A DNA stretch of 64,000 bases. Source: an uncultured Flavobacteriaceae bacterium (lineage in GTDB: Bacteria; Bacteroidota; Bacteroidia; Flavobacteriales; Flavobacteriaceae). Within the stretch, counting starts at the first letter, position 1; each line of letters begins with the position of its first letter. The stretch is taken from assembly GCA_937901915.1 (NCBI GenBank), contig CALGUD010000152.1, forward strand, positions 1 to 64,000, read 5' to 3'. The notes below the pieces were generated by a model. The model had not been told where the DNA came from and did no database searches. It saw only the letters and a program-made list of their open reading frames with translations. Made by a program: the position numbers and the translations under genes. This document shows positions 44,858 to 53,260 of this stretch, piece after piece.

Positions 44858-45036
44858 TCTACAAAGTTAGTATTTAAAAAATGTCTACTGAATTAATCTC
44901 GGTTTTTTTACATTACAGCTAACTTGTATATAAACACAGTTAATTTCGCTTATTCATTCAATATTAAGTAGATAAACACAATATAGGGAAATTTGAGAAA
45001 ACTTGCTGTGAGGAAGGCAATCCAGATTTCATATTG

Positions 45037-45267
45037 TTAATCGACATAATCAATATCCTCAAAGTCCTTTAGCGCAGACATTGAATCCGCTTTCACGATA
45101 TTAGACTCCTTTTCTAGTTTTTCCTCAAGAATCTGTTTACGCTGAATTTTATTATAAAACTCAATCGCTTCATTAATATACCGGTTCTGTGGTTTCTTAA
45201 TCCGGGCAAGTATTTTTTCAGTCTCGCTGAAAATCGAATCGTCTATTTTTAATGATACTTTTTTCAT
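45037..45267 (-). CDS. Ribbon-helix-helix antitoxin-like protein (orphan)
   Basis: This 76-residue protein opens MKKVSLKIDDSIFSETEKIL, a beta-strand then helix, followed by NRYINEAIEFYNKIQRKQ as the second helix: a ribbon-helix-helix DNA-binding domain. The acidic C-terminus (KADSMSALKDFEDIDYVD) is the usual toxin-neutralising tail. Three direct repeats at 45291-45324 look like its operator. No intact toxin follows; the DNA after the stop reads like the start of a MazF/PemK toxin (QYEIWIA) broken by a frameshift, so the toxin appears lost. Confidence 0.75.
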   Translation of the reverse strand: MKKVSLKIDDSIFSETEKILARIKKPQNRYINEAIEFYNKIQRKQILEEKLEKESNIVKADSMSALKDFEDIDYVD

Positions 45268-45290
45268 AGTTCTGTATTTACATCAAAAAG

Positions 45291-45324
45291 GTATATCTTT
45301 TTAGTATATCTATCAAGTATATTT
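45291..45324 (-). promoter_or_regulatory. Direct-repeat operator of the RHH gene
   Basis: GTATATCT at 45291, GTATATCT at 45304 and GTATATTT at 45317 repeat at exactly 13-base steps, 24-57 bases upstream of the RHH gene. Ribbon-helix-helix antitoxins bind arrays of short repeats in their own promoters. Confidence 0.6.
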
Positions 45325-45400
45325 ATTTATCATGCCCAAAAAATCTTAATCACAAGATATTTAAAAAAATATTATATAATGCAATACATAATTAAACACA

Positions 45401-45432
45401 AAAGCGATTCGAGTTTATACACAAATCGCTTT
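45401..45432 (-). terminator. Probable terminator after the SDR gene
   Basis: AAAGCGATT and AATCGCTTT form a 9-bp stem with a 14-base loop. On the minus strand it is followed by TGTGTTTAATT, weakly T-rich. It lies 80 bases after the SDR stop. Confidence 0.45.
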
Positions 45433-45512
45433 TGCTTTTACACTTGGAGCAAAACTTATTTTTTAAGCCACTGAACGTTCAATTCTAAAAGTTCATTTTT
45501 TAAGGCTAACAA

Positions 45513-46379
45513 CTAGAATGGGAAATTTACCTTAGTTACTTTCTTTGCCCAATCCCACAATTTAGCATTGAGTTTTTCGTCCAGCGCTGCAGAATCTATT
45601 TTTGCCAATGCAGGCTTACCTTTCTGTTCATTAGGCCCGTCAGGACCCCAGTATTGGCCGCCTTTTGCATCAGGGCTTAAACAGGCCACCAACGTAGGTT
45701 GTGCCCCTTCTTTAGCTGTCATTAATTCAAGTGAATTAAGCATGTCTTTATTCATATACTTTTGTAAGTCGGTTTTACTAAAACCCGGGTGAGCGGCAAG
45801 GGACATTGTTTGATAGCCATTTTTTCTGAGTCTTTTATCAAATTCAAGTGTAAAAATCAAATCTGCCAATTTGCTTTGCCCGTATTCTCTCCAATCGTTA
45901 TATGTTTTTTCGAGCTTGAAATTATCAAAATCTATAACAGCACCCCGATGTGCTATACTGCTTAAAGTTACTACCCGGGAGCCAGGTGTTGATTCAAGTA
46001 GATCAAATAAATGACCTGTTAGTGCAAAATGCCCTATGAAATTAACTCCAAACTGCAGCTCGAACCCATCTTTACTTTTTGACGGAGGAGGAATCATAAC
46101 CCCTGCGTTGTTGACCAGTAAATCCAATCTTGACTCCGTATCTATAACTTTGTCTGCAAATTCCTTTACAGAACTAAGGCTTGCTAAGTCTAAATGTCCG
46201 TAAATCAATTCACCGCCATCCGATGTGGCTTTCATCCTTTTTATAGCATCTAATCCTTTTTCCTTATCCCTACATGCAACAAACACTTTTGCTCCCCTTT
46301 GATATAAATCTAATGCTGTTTCAAATCCTAAACCGGTATTTGAACCGGTAACGATGGCTGTTTTCCCTGATAATTCCAT
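45513..46379 (-). CDS. Short-chain dehydrogenase/reductase
   Basis: This protein has 288 residues from the ATG at 46379 (MELSGKTAIVTGSNTGLGFE); an in-frame ATG at 46418 would add 13 residues and is also possible. It has the glycine motif TGSNTGLGFE, NNAGVMI, the catalytic LSSIAHRG-xxx-YGQSK set (Ser, Tyr, Lys) and the late AAHPGFSKTDLQK, typical of the retinol-dehydrogenase/WWOX-like classical SDRs. The substrate is unknown. The gene stands alone, downstream of the AraC regulator. Confidence 0.88.
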   Translation of the reverse strand: MELSGKTAIVTGSNTGLGFETALDLYQRGAKVFVACRDKEKGLDAIKRMKATSDGGELIYGHLDLASLSSVKEFADKVIDTESRLDLLVNNAGVMIPPPSKSKDGFELQFGVNFIGHFALTGHLFDLLESTPGSRVVTLSSIAHRGAVIDFDNFKLEKTYNDWREYGQSKLADLIFTLEFDKRLRKNGYQTMSLAAHPGFSKTDLQKYMNKDMLNSLELMTAKEGAQPTLVACLSPDAKGGQYWGPDGPNEQKGKPALAKIDSAALDEKLNAKLWDWAKKVTKVNFPF

Positions 46380-46524
46380 ACTATTTCCTTTTAATGTGTC
46401 TAATTTATTTGCATCCAAGAAGTTAAATTTTATTGGTAATAAAAATTTACTTACAAAATTGGGGATTAGACACTATTAAAATACAACCATAATCAAACGA
46501 GAAATGACCTATTTCAAAGATTGG

Positions 46525-47436
46525 CTAAAGTTTATTTGATTTTCGGAAAATTTTTGGAGAAAGCTCAGTGTTATTTTTAAAAAAACGGCTAAAATGGGTG
46601 GGTTCGCTAAAGCCTAATTTATAAGCAATTTCTTTAGAAGAGTACGATGTACTTAATAAAAGGGATTTGGCAACGGAGAGGGTCCTTTTAGAAATCCAAT
46701 CATTTACAGTCCTGCCTGTTTTGCTTTTTATCACAGAGTTCAGATAGTTTGGGTGCAAATCTAATTTTTGGGCAAAATGTTGTGCCTGTAATTTAACATC
46801 ATTCTGGTCGTTATTTAAAACTTTCCTGAACTCGAGTTCTAAAAGTCTCTTGAAAGATTTCACTATTTGCGAATCCCTGCTCCCTTCTTCTATCGGATTA
46901 TAAGTTGACCAGAATTTCTCTTTTATCTTGAGCAATATCACCATAAAAAGGTTTCCTAAAATTTTGTTTTTATATTGGGATCCTTTGCTGAATTCGTTTA
47001 ATATCTGGCAGTACAAAGAATCAAATTCTTCAAAATCTTCCTGCAATAATTTATTGGGCGGAGCTTTTTCTGCCAATAAAAATGGAAATTCCCCGTAGAT
47101 TTCCGAATGAACGTTTTCCCGGAGGAACTTCTCGGACAATGTTATGATCAGGGCATCTTTTGATTCATTTAATTCATAGGCCTTTAAATGTCCCGGATTT
47201 GTAAAATAAATTGTTTTAGAACCGAAAGGAAATATATTGTCATCGAGATAATAAACCCCGGACCCTTCTTTTGTTAAGATAAATGAGAAATAATCTGCCC
47301 GCATAACAGGCGATTTAAATGGTATCTGTGGGTGAATATCAGGTATGGAAAGAATCGTAAAATCAATTTCATGGTCAAAAGACAAGCCAAGTGTTTTATA
47401 TAGATCCGATATGCTGTGGTGAACAATCATTTCCAT
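46525..47436 (-). CDS. AraC family transcriptional regulator
   Basis: This 303-residue protein has an N-terminal cupin-like sensing domain (about residues 30-130, SGVYYLDDNIFPFGSKTIYF). Two C-terminal helix-turn-helix motifs lie at about 195-300 (AQHFAQKLDLHPNYLNSVIK and SSKEIAYKLGFSEPTHFSRFF). It starts 1 base after the DUF2071 gene and is likely co-transcribed. Its target may be the DUF2071 gene or the SDR gene downstream. Confidence 0.88.
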   Translation of the reverse strand: MEMIVHHSISDLYKTLGLSFDHEIDFTILSIPDIHPQIPFKSPVMRADYFSFILTKEGSGVYYLDDNIFPFGSKTIYFTNPGHLKAYELNESKDALIITLSEKFLRENVHSEIYGEFPFLLAEKAPPNKLLQEDFEEFDSLYCQILNEFSKGSQYKNKILGNLFMVILLKIKEKFWSTYNPIEEGSRDSQIVKSFKRLLELEFRKVLNNDQNDVKLQAQHFAQKLDLHPNYLNSVIKSKTGRTVNDWISKRTLSVAKSLLLSTSYSSKEIAYKLGFSEPTHFSRFFKNNTELSPKIFRKSNKL

Positions 47437-47437
47437 T

Positions 47438-48139
47438 TTAGTTGTTTTTTATTTTTTCTAAGCCAATCCATTCGTGTTCAATATCTCTCATCAACAGAGC
47501 ATTATCAAACTTCACAGAGCCTTCAGGAAAGATACTTTTATCTTCAAAAAAGCTGGATTCTACTTTTTCTACTTCTAAAAGTGACACTTTCCAGCTATAT
47601 GCCTTAAGTTCAAGGCCTTCAAGATCCATTTTACCAGGAGAATATCCTATTGAGCCTTTTTCGAAAAAATCTGAAACACAATCCAAATTTTCGAACACGC
47701 TTTCTCTATTCCAGTTGGTTGTTGATTTAGCTTTAATTGAAAGGAACGTCTCATCGTCACTCACAAAAGCTACTTCGTAATTTCCACCAGATTCTTTAAC
47801 CGTAAAATCAGCTAAGTGATGGAGCCCCGGAAAGATAGTTCCTCCAGCCAATGAGTTGAACCTTGATGACGTATCTCTTCTGGGTATATATACTCCTTCT
47901 TTTAATTCGCCTTTTTCAGTCCATTCAACCGCAATTCTGTGAGCCCCGTTTTCTGAAGATATTCCAAATTGCTTTGGGAGTTCTTTAAGTCTTATTAAAC
48001 AAATTCCAGCAATACCTTTTCCATTTATTAATTTTGGCTTAAAAGGTTTTGGCAAATAATTTTCCAGGACTTCTTTATCAATTTGGTAATTAATCAGAAT
48101 TCTACGGTCTATTACTCCCTGTATTCTTGATATTTTCAT
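47438..48139 (-). CDS. DUF2071 family protein (YqjF-like)
   Basis: This 233-residue protein begins ILINYQIDKEVLENYLPKPF, matching the DUF2071 start where a strand leads to the LP[K/x]P turn. It continues GICLIRLKELPKQFG, HRIAVEWTEKG and FPGLHHLADFTVKESGG. Function is unknown. It lies just ahead of the AraC regulator, gap 1 base. Confidence 0.78.
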   Translation of the reverse strand: MKISRIQGVIDRRILINYQIDKEVLENYLPKPFKPKLINGKGIAGICLIRLKELPKQFGISSENGAHRIAVEWTEKGELKEGVYIPRRDTSSRFNSLAGGTIFPGLHHLADFTVKESGGNYEVAFVSDDETFLSIKAKSTTNWNRESVFENLDCVSDFFEKGSIGYSPGKMDLEGLELKAYSWKVSLLEVEKVESSFFEDKSIFPEGSVKFDNALLMRDIEHEWIGLEKIKNN

Positions 48140-48257
48140 TTTGTTCTAATTGCCCTAACTTTTTAAATTGCGTTCGTATAATCCTATAGAGGAAAATAAA
48201 TGCAATTTTTGTTAAAAATAGGGAATAATTCTACAGCTGGTGTTTTTACAAGTATTT

Positions 48258-48626
48258 TTACTTAACTTTTATCGTCCCGTTCTTATATAAATCCAGGGCA
48301 TCATTTAAAATTGATTGAATGGTATCAACAGGCAGGTCTTTAGCAGGGTTAACCCTGAATATCTTCATCCGGGAACGGTTACCTTCTTCCAGTTGCGGGT
48401 GATGCAAATGTTTTCCTTCAACCATTAAAATATAAGGTTCATCTGATTTTTTATCGGTCCACAAATAGCAAAACATTTTTTTCTTATAGCAGAAACATGG
48501 CATTCCATACTTCCTGGTTTCATTTACATGTATATCCTGTTCAAGGATAATCTTTCGTAAAGCCAGTAAGCAACTCTTGTTGGGTTCTTCCTTATCTAAG
48601 TAAAAGTGATCAATTTCCCGGATCAT
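48258..48626 (-). CDS. DUF1801 family protein (YdhG-like)
   Basis: This 122-residue protein has the YdhG/DUF1801 pattern: CLLALRKIILEQDIHVNETRKYGMPCFCYKK, in which a helix is followed by a strand and the conserved YGMP turn, then CYLWTDKKSDEPYILMVEG. Function is unknown; family members are small, soluble and common in Bacteroidetes. It is followed downstream by the DUF2071 gene at a distance of 118 bases. Confidence 0.8.
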   Translation of the reverse strand: MIREIDHFYLDKEEPNKSCLLALRKIILEQDIHVNETRKYGMPCFCYKKKMFCYLWTDKKSDEPYILMVEGKHLHHPQLEEGNRSRMKIFRVNPAKDLPVDTIQSILNDALDLYKNGTIKVK

Positions 48627-48686
48627 AAAATGCTTTTAATCACTCCTCAAGATACAGAATTATTGATAAATGTATTAGACTTTCTG

Positions 48687-49073
48687 CTATTCCATGGAAT
48701 GAATACCTATCATATTGCCCTCGGTATCAGTGGCAAGAACTATAAACCCGTATTCACCGATAGACATTTTGGATTTACATATCTGGCCTCCGGCTAATTT
48801 AACCCTACCCTCCTCTATACTACAGTCTTCACTGGCAAAATAAACAATAGTACTGCTTCCACCGGCCTTCATTCCTTCCATTTTAACCAAAGCTCCCGAA
48901 GCCATATTTTTAGATTCCATATTACCTGGGAAAGCAAGCATTTGCATTTTATCCGGAGTTGGGTTTGGTAATTCGGTTAATTGAATTTGAAATGCAGTTT
49001 CATAGAATTTTTTGGCTCGTTTTATATCATCTACATAAATTTCGAACCATACTACCGGATTGTGATTTTTCAT
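48687..49073 (-). CDS. VOC family protein
   Basis: This 128-residue protein is of the vicinal oxygen chelate fold, closest to the small lactoylglutathione-lyase-like group. It has WFEIYVDDIKRAKKFYETAF, STIVYFASEDCSIEEGRVKLAGGQI and the ending YGFIVLATDTEGNMIGIHSM. It differs from the three VOC proteins at 35-37 kb. It lies in a separate unit downstream of the Crp-like gene. Confidence 0.85.
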   Translation of the reverse strand: MKNHNPVVWFEIYVDDIKRAKKFYETAFQIQLTELPNPTPDKMQMLAFPGNMESKNMASGALVKMEGMKAGGSSTIVYFASEDCSIEEGRVKLAGGQICKSKMSIGEYGFIVLATDTEGNMIGIHSME

Positions 49074-49151
49074 AATTGTACGTTTGTTAAAATTGAATAA
49101 TCAAATGTACTTTCTCTTTATTTAAGTTCACTTGCCATATGACAAGATTTA

Positions 49152-49754
49152 TCACTTATGAGAAATTTCTTTTCTGATCCGGCTTAAAGAAGTGTCTGTA
49201 ATTCCTAAATATGAGGCTATAAACTTTAGAGGTACTTCTTTAATAATCTCTGGTTTTTCTTTTACAAGACATAAATAACGTTCTGTAGCACTTTGTGTAA
49301 GCATATTAACGGATCGTTGCTTTGAAATAAATAACTGGTTGGACATCCATGCCCGGCCCCATTCCCTGAAGCCTTCAATTTTATGAAATAATTCCTGAAA
49401 AACATCAAACTCGATTTTCCATGCACATCCGTCTGTTAATGCCTGTAGGTTTTCCTGGGCAGGTATTCTTTGAAATAGTGAGGAAACTTCAATTAAGATT
49501 TCATTTGAGCCGAAAAAACCTGTTGTTATTTCTTTTCCATTGAAATCATACACAAATGACCTTAATAATCCTTTTTCAATTAAGTAATACTCGTTACTCA
49601 AACTACTTTCTCTTAATAACATTTCATTTTTTGAAAATTCAATATATGTATGGGATTCTTTTAATTCATCATATTCCTTCGATGTTATTAAGGGATGATT
49701 ATATATATTTTCAAAAAAACTAAATTGATGGATATTCCGGTAGTTTTTAGACAT
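49152..49754 (-). CDS. Crp/Fnr family transcriptional regulator
   Basis: This 200-residue protein has an N-terminal cyclic-nucleotide-binding-like domain (about 15-125, EYYLIEKGLLRSFVYDFNGKEITTGFFG) and a C-terminal winged helix (about 145-198, VPLKFIASYLGITDTSLSRIRKEI). It lacks the cysteine cluster of oxygen-sensing FNR. It belongs to the many Bacteroidetes Crp-like regulators that sense unknown signals and often control nearby small genes. Confidence 0.88.
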   Translation of the reverse strand: MSKNYRNIHQFSFFENIYNHPLITSKEYDELKESHTYIEFSKNEMLLRESSLSNEYYLIEKGLLRSFVYDFNGKEITTGFFGSNEILIEVSSLFQRIPAQENLQALTDGCAWKIEFDVFQELFHKIEGFREWGRAWMSNQLFISKQRSVNMLTQSATERYLCLVKEKPEIIKEVPLKFIASYLGITDTSLSRIRKEISHK

Positions 49755-50206
49755 AAAAACGTTTAGTTACATTTACTCGCCAATTTAAGTAAGTAAATGC
49801 AATATTGAAAAAAACATGTAAATTTTATGCTTATTATAAAATATGAATACTTAAGAGACAGCTGTTACCATAAATGACATTCCTTCGGTATCTTCATCAT
49901 CCAGGAATAAAGACAATTTTTTAGAGGCTTTTAATAATGCTTCAACAGATTGTTGATCACCTGTTTCATTAGCCATTATAAGTCATTGTATAAATAGTTA
50001 TGATATTTTCTTATGGATTTACCATATACAAATTGCCCTGATTGTGCCCATGCCTGCTATACTAAACCATATAGTTACATTAGGGGTTCTTTTTTATTCA
50101 AAATAACCCTAATGTAACTAATCATAAAATCTTCATAAATAATGCATTATTTATATTTTCCACTTAAATAAAAAGTTAATTTCGCGTCACATTAAAATTA
50201 ATAGAG
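49755..50206. other. Intergenic gap with hydrolase fragment and palindrome
   Basis: This gap of 452 bases holds the remnant at 49940-50025 similar to 51202-51290 and a 14-bp inverted repeat at 50072-50120 (TAGTTACATTAGGG / CCCTAATGTAACTA, loop about 21 bases). It also holds an AT-rich promoter region for the gene at 50207. No other gene was seen. Confidence 0.6.
49851..49976 (-). pseudogene. Hydrolase remnant / small mosaic open frame
   Basis: A 41-codon frame begins MANETGDQQSVEALLKASKK. Its first half copies the alpha/beta hydrolase gene at 50736-51785 (residues around MAKEAGDQQSVEVLEAL). Upstream DNA (49977-50025) continues the match out of frame, including the stretch for MVNP followed by a stop. 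The second half does not match that gene. It is best read as a decayed gene piece. Confidence 0.6.
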
Positions 50207-50662
50207 TTGATTACAGATTTGATTATAGCTATGCTATGGAGTATCTCTCCTTTTGGCGAGGCCAAAGTAGGTATTCCTTATGCCATTTTAAAGGGAGTTA
50301 ACATATATGTAGCCTTTGTTGCTTGTTTTGTGACCAATGTATTTGTGTTTCCAGTAATGATGTTTTTTCTCAAATTTATCAACCTCCATTTTTTTAAATG
50401 GCGACCGTATAAAAAATCGGCTATTTATGTAGCCAAAAGAGCCAAAGGCGGAGCAGGCAAAAGTGTGCAGAAATATGGTTTTTGGGGGTTACTTATTTTT
50501 GTTATGTTGCCTATCCCGGGAACAGGCGTTTATGCAGGCACCCTTGCAAGTTATTTGCTGGGCATTAATAAAAAACAAGCTTTTCTGGCAAATACTATTG
50601 GCATCTTTTTCTCATGCGTTATTGTATGGGTTGCCACCGTTTTTTACGACAGTGTTATCTAA
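50207..50662 (+). CDS. Small multi-drug export protein family (membrane protein)
   Basis: This 151-residue protein probably starts at TTG (50207). It has a sm_multidrug_ex layout: hydrophobic segments at about residues 3-20, 27-55, 90-115 and 125-150, the SPFGEAKVGIPYAI start, and FWGLLIFVMLPIPGTGVYAGTLA in the middle. Despite the family name, transport activity is not established. It lies alone between the hydrolase fragment and the intact hydrolase. Confidence 0.8.
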   Translation: MITDLIIAMLWSISPFGEAKVGIPYAILKGVNIYVAFVACFVTNVFVFPVMMFFLKFINLHFFKWRPYKKSAIYVAKRAKGGAGKSVQKYGFWGLLIFVMLPIPGTGVYAGTLASYLLGINKKQAFLANTIGIFFSCVIVWVATVFYDSVI

Positions 50663-50735
50663 AAACTGTAGGCAACAGTTATTTGTTATAGAGTAACTGG
50701 CCATCGAAGAAAGCCTAACTTTACTGGCCCCTGGC

Positions 50736-51785
50736 CTATTTTCCTATAATTGGAAGTACTTTTTCAACTATGATTTTGTATTGAACATTAATTACAGATT
50801 CGTTAAACCCATGTGCCGCATCCGGGACTAAAAATAATTCTTTTTTTGGGGCCTTCAGTTGATCAAAATAAGGTTTTGTAAATTCTTTGGAAGTTAAAAT
50901 GTCAGCTTCACCCTGGATAAAATACACCGGTATTTTAAATTCCAAACCTTCTTTCAGAAAATTGATATCATCCATCATAGGCTTTATACCAAGTGGTGCA
51001 TGTCCGGCATAATTAATAAACGAATAATCGTCCCCTTCATATCGGGCTTTTCCATCTTCTTCATTATCATATTCTGGAACAACTTTCCACCAGCTTTCCG
51101 GTGCAGGTGTAGAATTGATTGCTTCGTATTTTTTTACAACTCTCAATAATTTTCCATAGTCTTTAGCCTGGCCATATGGAGGTTCCCTCAGTGCTTCCAA
51201 AACTTCAACAGATTGTTGATCACCTGCTTCTTTAGCCATTTTATAAGTCGTTTTATAAACTGCTATGATATCTTTTGATGGATTTACCATTTGCGAATGT
51301 CCAACGTAAGCATAAAAGAGGTCCGGACGTTTCAAAGCCATTTTGGCTGCCAGGGCTGAGCCCCATGAAGTGCCAAACAAAACCACTTTTTTCTTATCAA
51401 GATGTTCAATAAGATATTCTGCTACTTCAATTCCATCTGCCGTCATTTGTTCAAGGGTTAACGGACTGGTTTGAAAAAATTCTGTTGTTTGTTCCTCTGG
51501 TGCATTTTTACCATAAGTTCTCCCGGCTCCGCGTTGATCCCATTGTGCGAGAACAAAATCCTTTTTCCAGCCAGCAAACGTATTATCGGCATAGGGAGTC
51601 ATAGTACTTCCCGGACCTCCATGAATAAAAAGTATAACGGGTTTGGATACATCTTCCCCTTTTATGGTAACCCATTGTTCAATACCTCCTATCGATATAA
51701 ACTCTTCTTTATTAATAGGGCTTTGTGCATTTATTGTTGAAGTTGACACAAAAAGAAACAGCATGAATAGTGAAGTGAATTTCAT
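50736..51785 (-). CDS. Alpha/beta hydrolase, prolyl-iminopeptidase-like, exported
   Basis: This 349-residue protein has the signal peptide MKFTSLFMLFLFVSTSTINAQ. It has the HGGPGSTMTPY oxyanion motif, WDQRGAGRTYG, and the nucleophile elbow LFGTSWGSALAAKMA (Ser in GTSWGS). The C-terminal catalytic His lies in VPDAAHGFNES. The HGGPG motif and the lid are typical of proline iminopeptidases and related peptidases. It is probably periplasmic, with an unknown peptide or ester substrate. Part of it is duplicated as a remnant at 49940-50025. Confidence 0.88.
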   Translation of the reverse strand: MKFTSLFMLFLFVSTSTINAQSPINKEEFISIGGIEQWVTIKGEDVSKPVILFIHGGPGSTMTPYADNTFAGWKKDFVLAQWDQRGAGRTYGKNAPEEQTTEFFQTSPLTLEQMTADGIEVAEYLIEHLDKKKVVLFGTSWGSALAAKMALKRPDLFYAYVGHSQMVNPSKDIIAVYKTTYKMAKEAGDQQSVEVLEALREPPYGQAKDYGKLLRVVKKYEAINSTPAPESWWKVVPEYDNEEDGKARYEGDDYSFINYAGHAPLGIKPMMDDINFLKEGLEFKIPVYFIQGEADILTSKEFTKPYFDQLKAPKKELFLVPDAAHGFNESVINVQYKIIVEKVLPIIGK

Positions 51786-51907
51786 TGGATGGTTTTTTAA
51801 AATATGGTTTTGGTTTTATAATGAAGACGAACTAGTCTTCAATTTGTTACATTGCAGAGATACAATGTATATTGAAACCCGTTTTAAACATCCTGAAAAG
51901 AAGAAAT

Positions 51908-52132
51908 TTACTTATGATCATTGGGCCTTCTCTCTAAATCTGCGAGGCCTTCGGGGTTGGTTTTATAGGTTTTGACCTTCTCTAAAACCTTATCTTCATC
52001 CGGAACAAGAACTTCTGTATTTTCACTTTCACGAATACTCAGCAATTGCTCAATTACGGATTCATCTTCAAGGGAAGTTATCCACTTTATCAGCTTTTCT
52101 TTTTTATCTTTAAGTTTTGCATCCATACTCAA
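51908..52132 (-). CDS. Small antitoxin-like protein
   Basis: This 74-residue acidic-basic protein begins SMDAKLKDKKEKLIKWITSL and continues DESVIEQLLSIRE. Such helix-rich short proteins in Bacteroidetes usually precede ParE/RelE toxins; I only recognise the general type. An ATG overlapping its 3' end opens a 24-codon frame (51847-51921) that stops early, possibly a truncated toxin. So the gene looks like an orphan antitoxin. Confidence 0.55.
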   Translation of the reverse strand: MSMDAKLKDKKEKLIKWITSLEDESVIEQLLSIRESENTEVLVPDEDKVLEKVKTYKTNPEGLADLERRPNDHK

Positions 52133-52447
52133 AGATAGCTCATGATTCTCAAAGAAAAGTTTTCAATTGAGATGTATTTTAACGCAAAAAAGTTGGTTAT
52201 ATGTTGGTTTAGTTATTAAGTTAATTGAGTTATTGGTTTTTGATACTTGTTTATGTGTAATCAGGCGGCAGCTAAGTCATTTTTTTCTAGCCACGAATTC
52301 ACAAATGCTTTCCAATATGGAATTGGGTTTTGGAATTTGAAATTTGTACCTGGATTTCTCTTCATCTGTCTTCGGTCAACTATCCTAATTGCCCTATTTT
52401 GTAATTAAAATTGATTTATAATTTTAACACCCAAAACACGATCAAAT
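52133..52447. other. Gap of 315 bases, no gene seen
   Basis: AT-rich, with scattered pieces resembling the dispersed intergenic repeats (AATTTGAAATTTG and TCTTCATCTGTCTTC type). No hairpin of note and no coding frame. Confidence 0.5.
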
Positions 52448-53191
52448 TCATTTCTTCAAACTGTTAATTTTCTTTAAAGCAAATCCGGGTGCGATTCTGA
52501 ATAAATTGTATAAAACTTTAACACCTGCCACTTTAATTTCTGCTTTCCCTTTTTCCAATCCTTTAATCATTTCATTTACCGCTTTTTCTACTGTAATAGC
52601 TATTTTAGGCGGATTACCTTTATGCCAGGGGGTCTTTACGGCAGGGAACATCACTTCTATAACTTTAAAGTTAGTACCTTTTAACTGTATTCTCAGCACC
52701 TGCGTAAAAGAATGCAAGGCTGCCTTAGTGGCATTATAAAAAGGATAATCTGCTTTTGGCGCATACACCAAACCCGTAGTAATGTTTATAATGGTTGGGT
52801 TATTATTCTTTTCCAGAACAGGATGAAGATGTTTTATCAGCCGGATTGGTGCCAATAAATTGGTGTCAACCTCCAGTTTAAGTTTTTCGAGAATGTTATC
52901 TGTTTCGAGAAAGGGAATGTTATGCACCAAAGCAGCATTATTGATCAACATGTTGAGGCGGGGATGATTCTCTTTGATCCAGTTGGCCAGGTTCAGGCAT
53001 TCTTTTTCGTCCGAAAGGTCACATTGGACTGTTTCTAATTGTGGAAATTGTTTTTTGGCAGCTTCCAGCTTTTCAGCAGACCGGCCGCAAATAATGACTT
53101 TATTATTTTTCTCTAAAAGCCTTTGGGCTAATTCAATTCCAATGCCTGAGCTTCCTCCTGTTATGAGGACAGTATTATTATAAATATCCAT
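52448..53191 (-). CDS. Short-chain dehydrogenase/reductase, DltE-like
   Basis: This 247-residue classical SDR has LITGGSSGIGIELAQRLLE, NNAALVHN, ITTGLVYAPKADYPFYNATKAA (catalytic Tyr and Lys) and VIEVMFPAVKTPWHKG. The order fits the DltE/UcpA-type oxidoreductases. The substrate is unknown. It lies 69 bases after a Crp-like regulator gene, which may control it. Confidence 0.87.
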   Translation of the reverse strand: MDIYNNTVLITGGSSGIGIELAQRLLEKNNKVIICGRSAEKLEAAKKQFPQLETVQCDLSDEKECLNLANWIKENHPRLNMLINNAALVHNIPFLETDNILEKLKLEVDTNLLAPIRLIKHLHPVLEKNNNPTIINITTGLVYAPKADYPFYNATKAALHSFTQVLRIQLKGTNFKVIEVMFPAVKTPWHKGNPPKIAITVEKAVNEMIKGLEKGKAEIKVAGVKVLYNLFRIAPGFALKKINSLKK

Positions 53192-53260
53192 TCTCTTCTA
53201 TTTTTATGGTTATGTTCTCACAAAAATAGTCCTGCTTTTTCCTAAAAACATTGACCTATG

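Noticed and set aside
44858..45036. Whether an intact toxin gene follows the RHH antitoxin
   Set aside because: All frames stop within about 25 codons, so only a remnant is possible.
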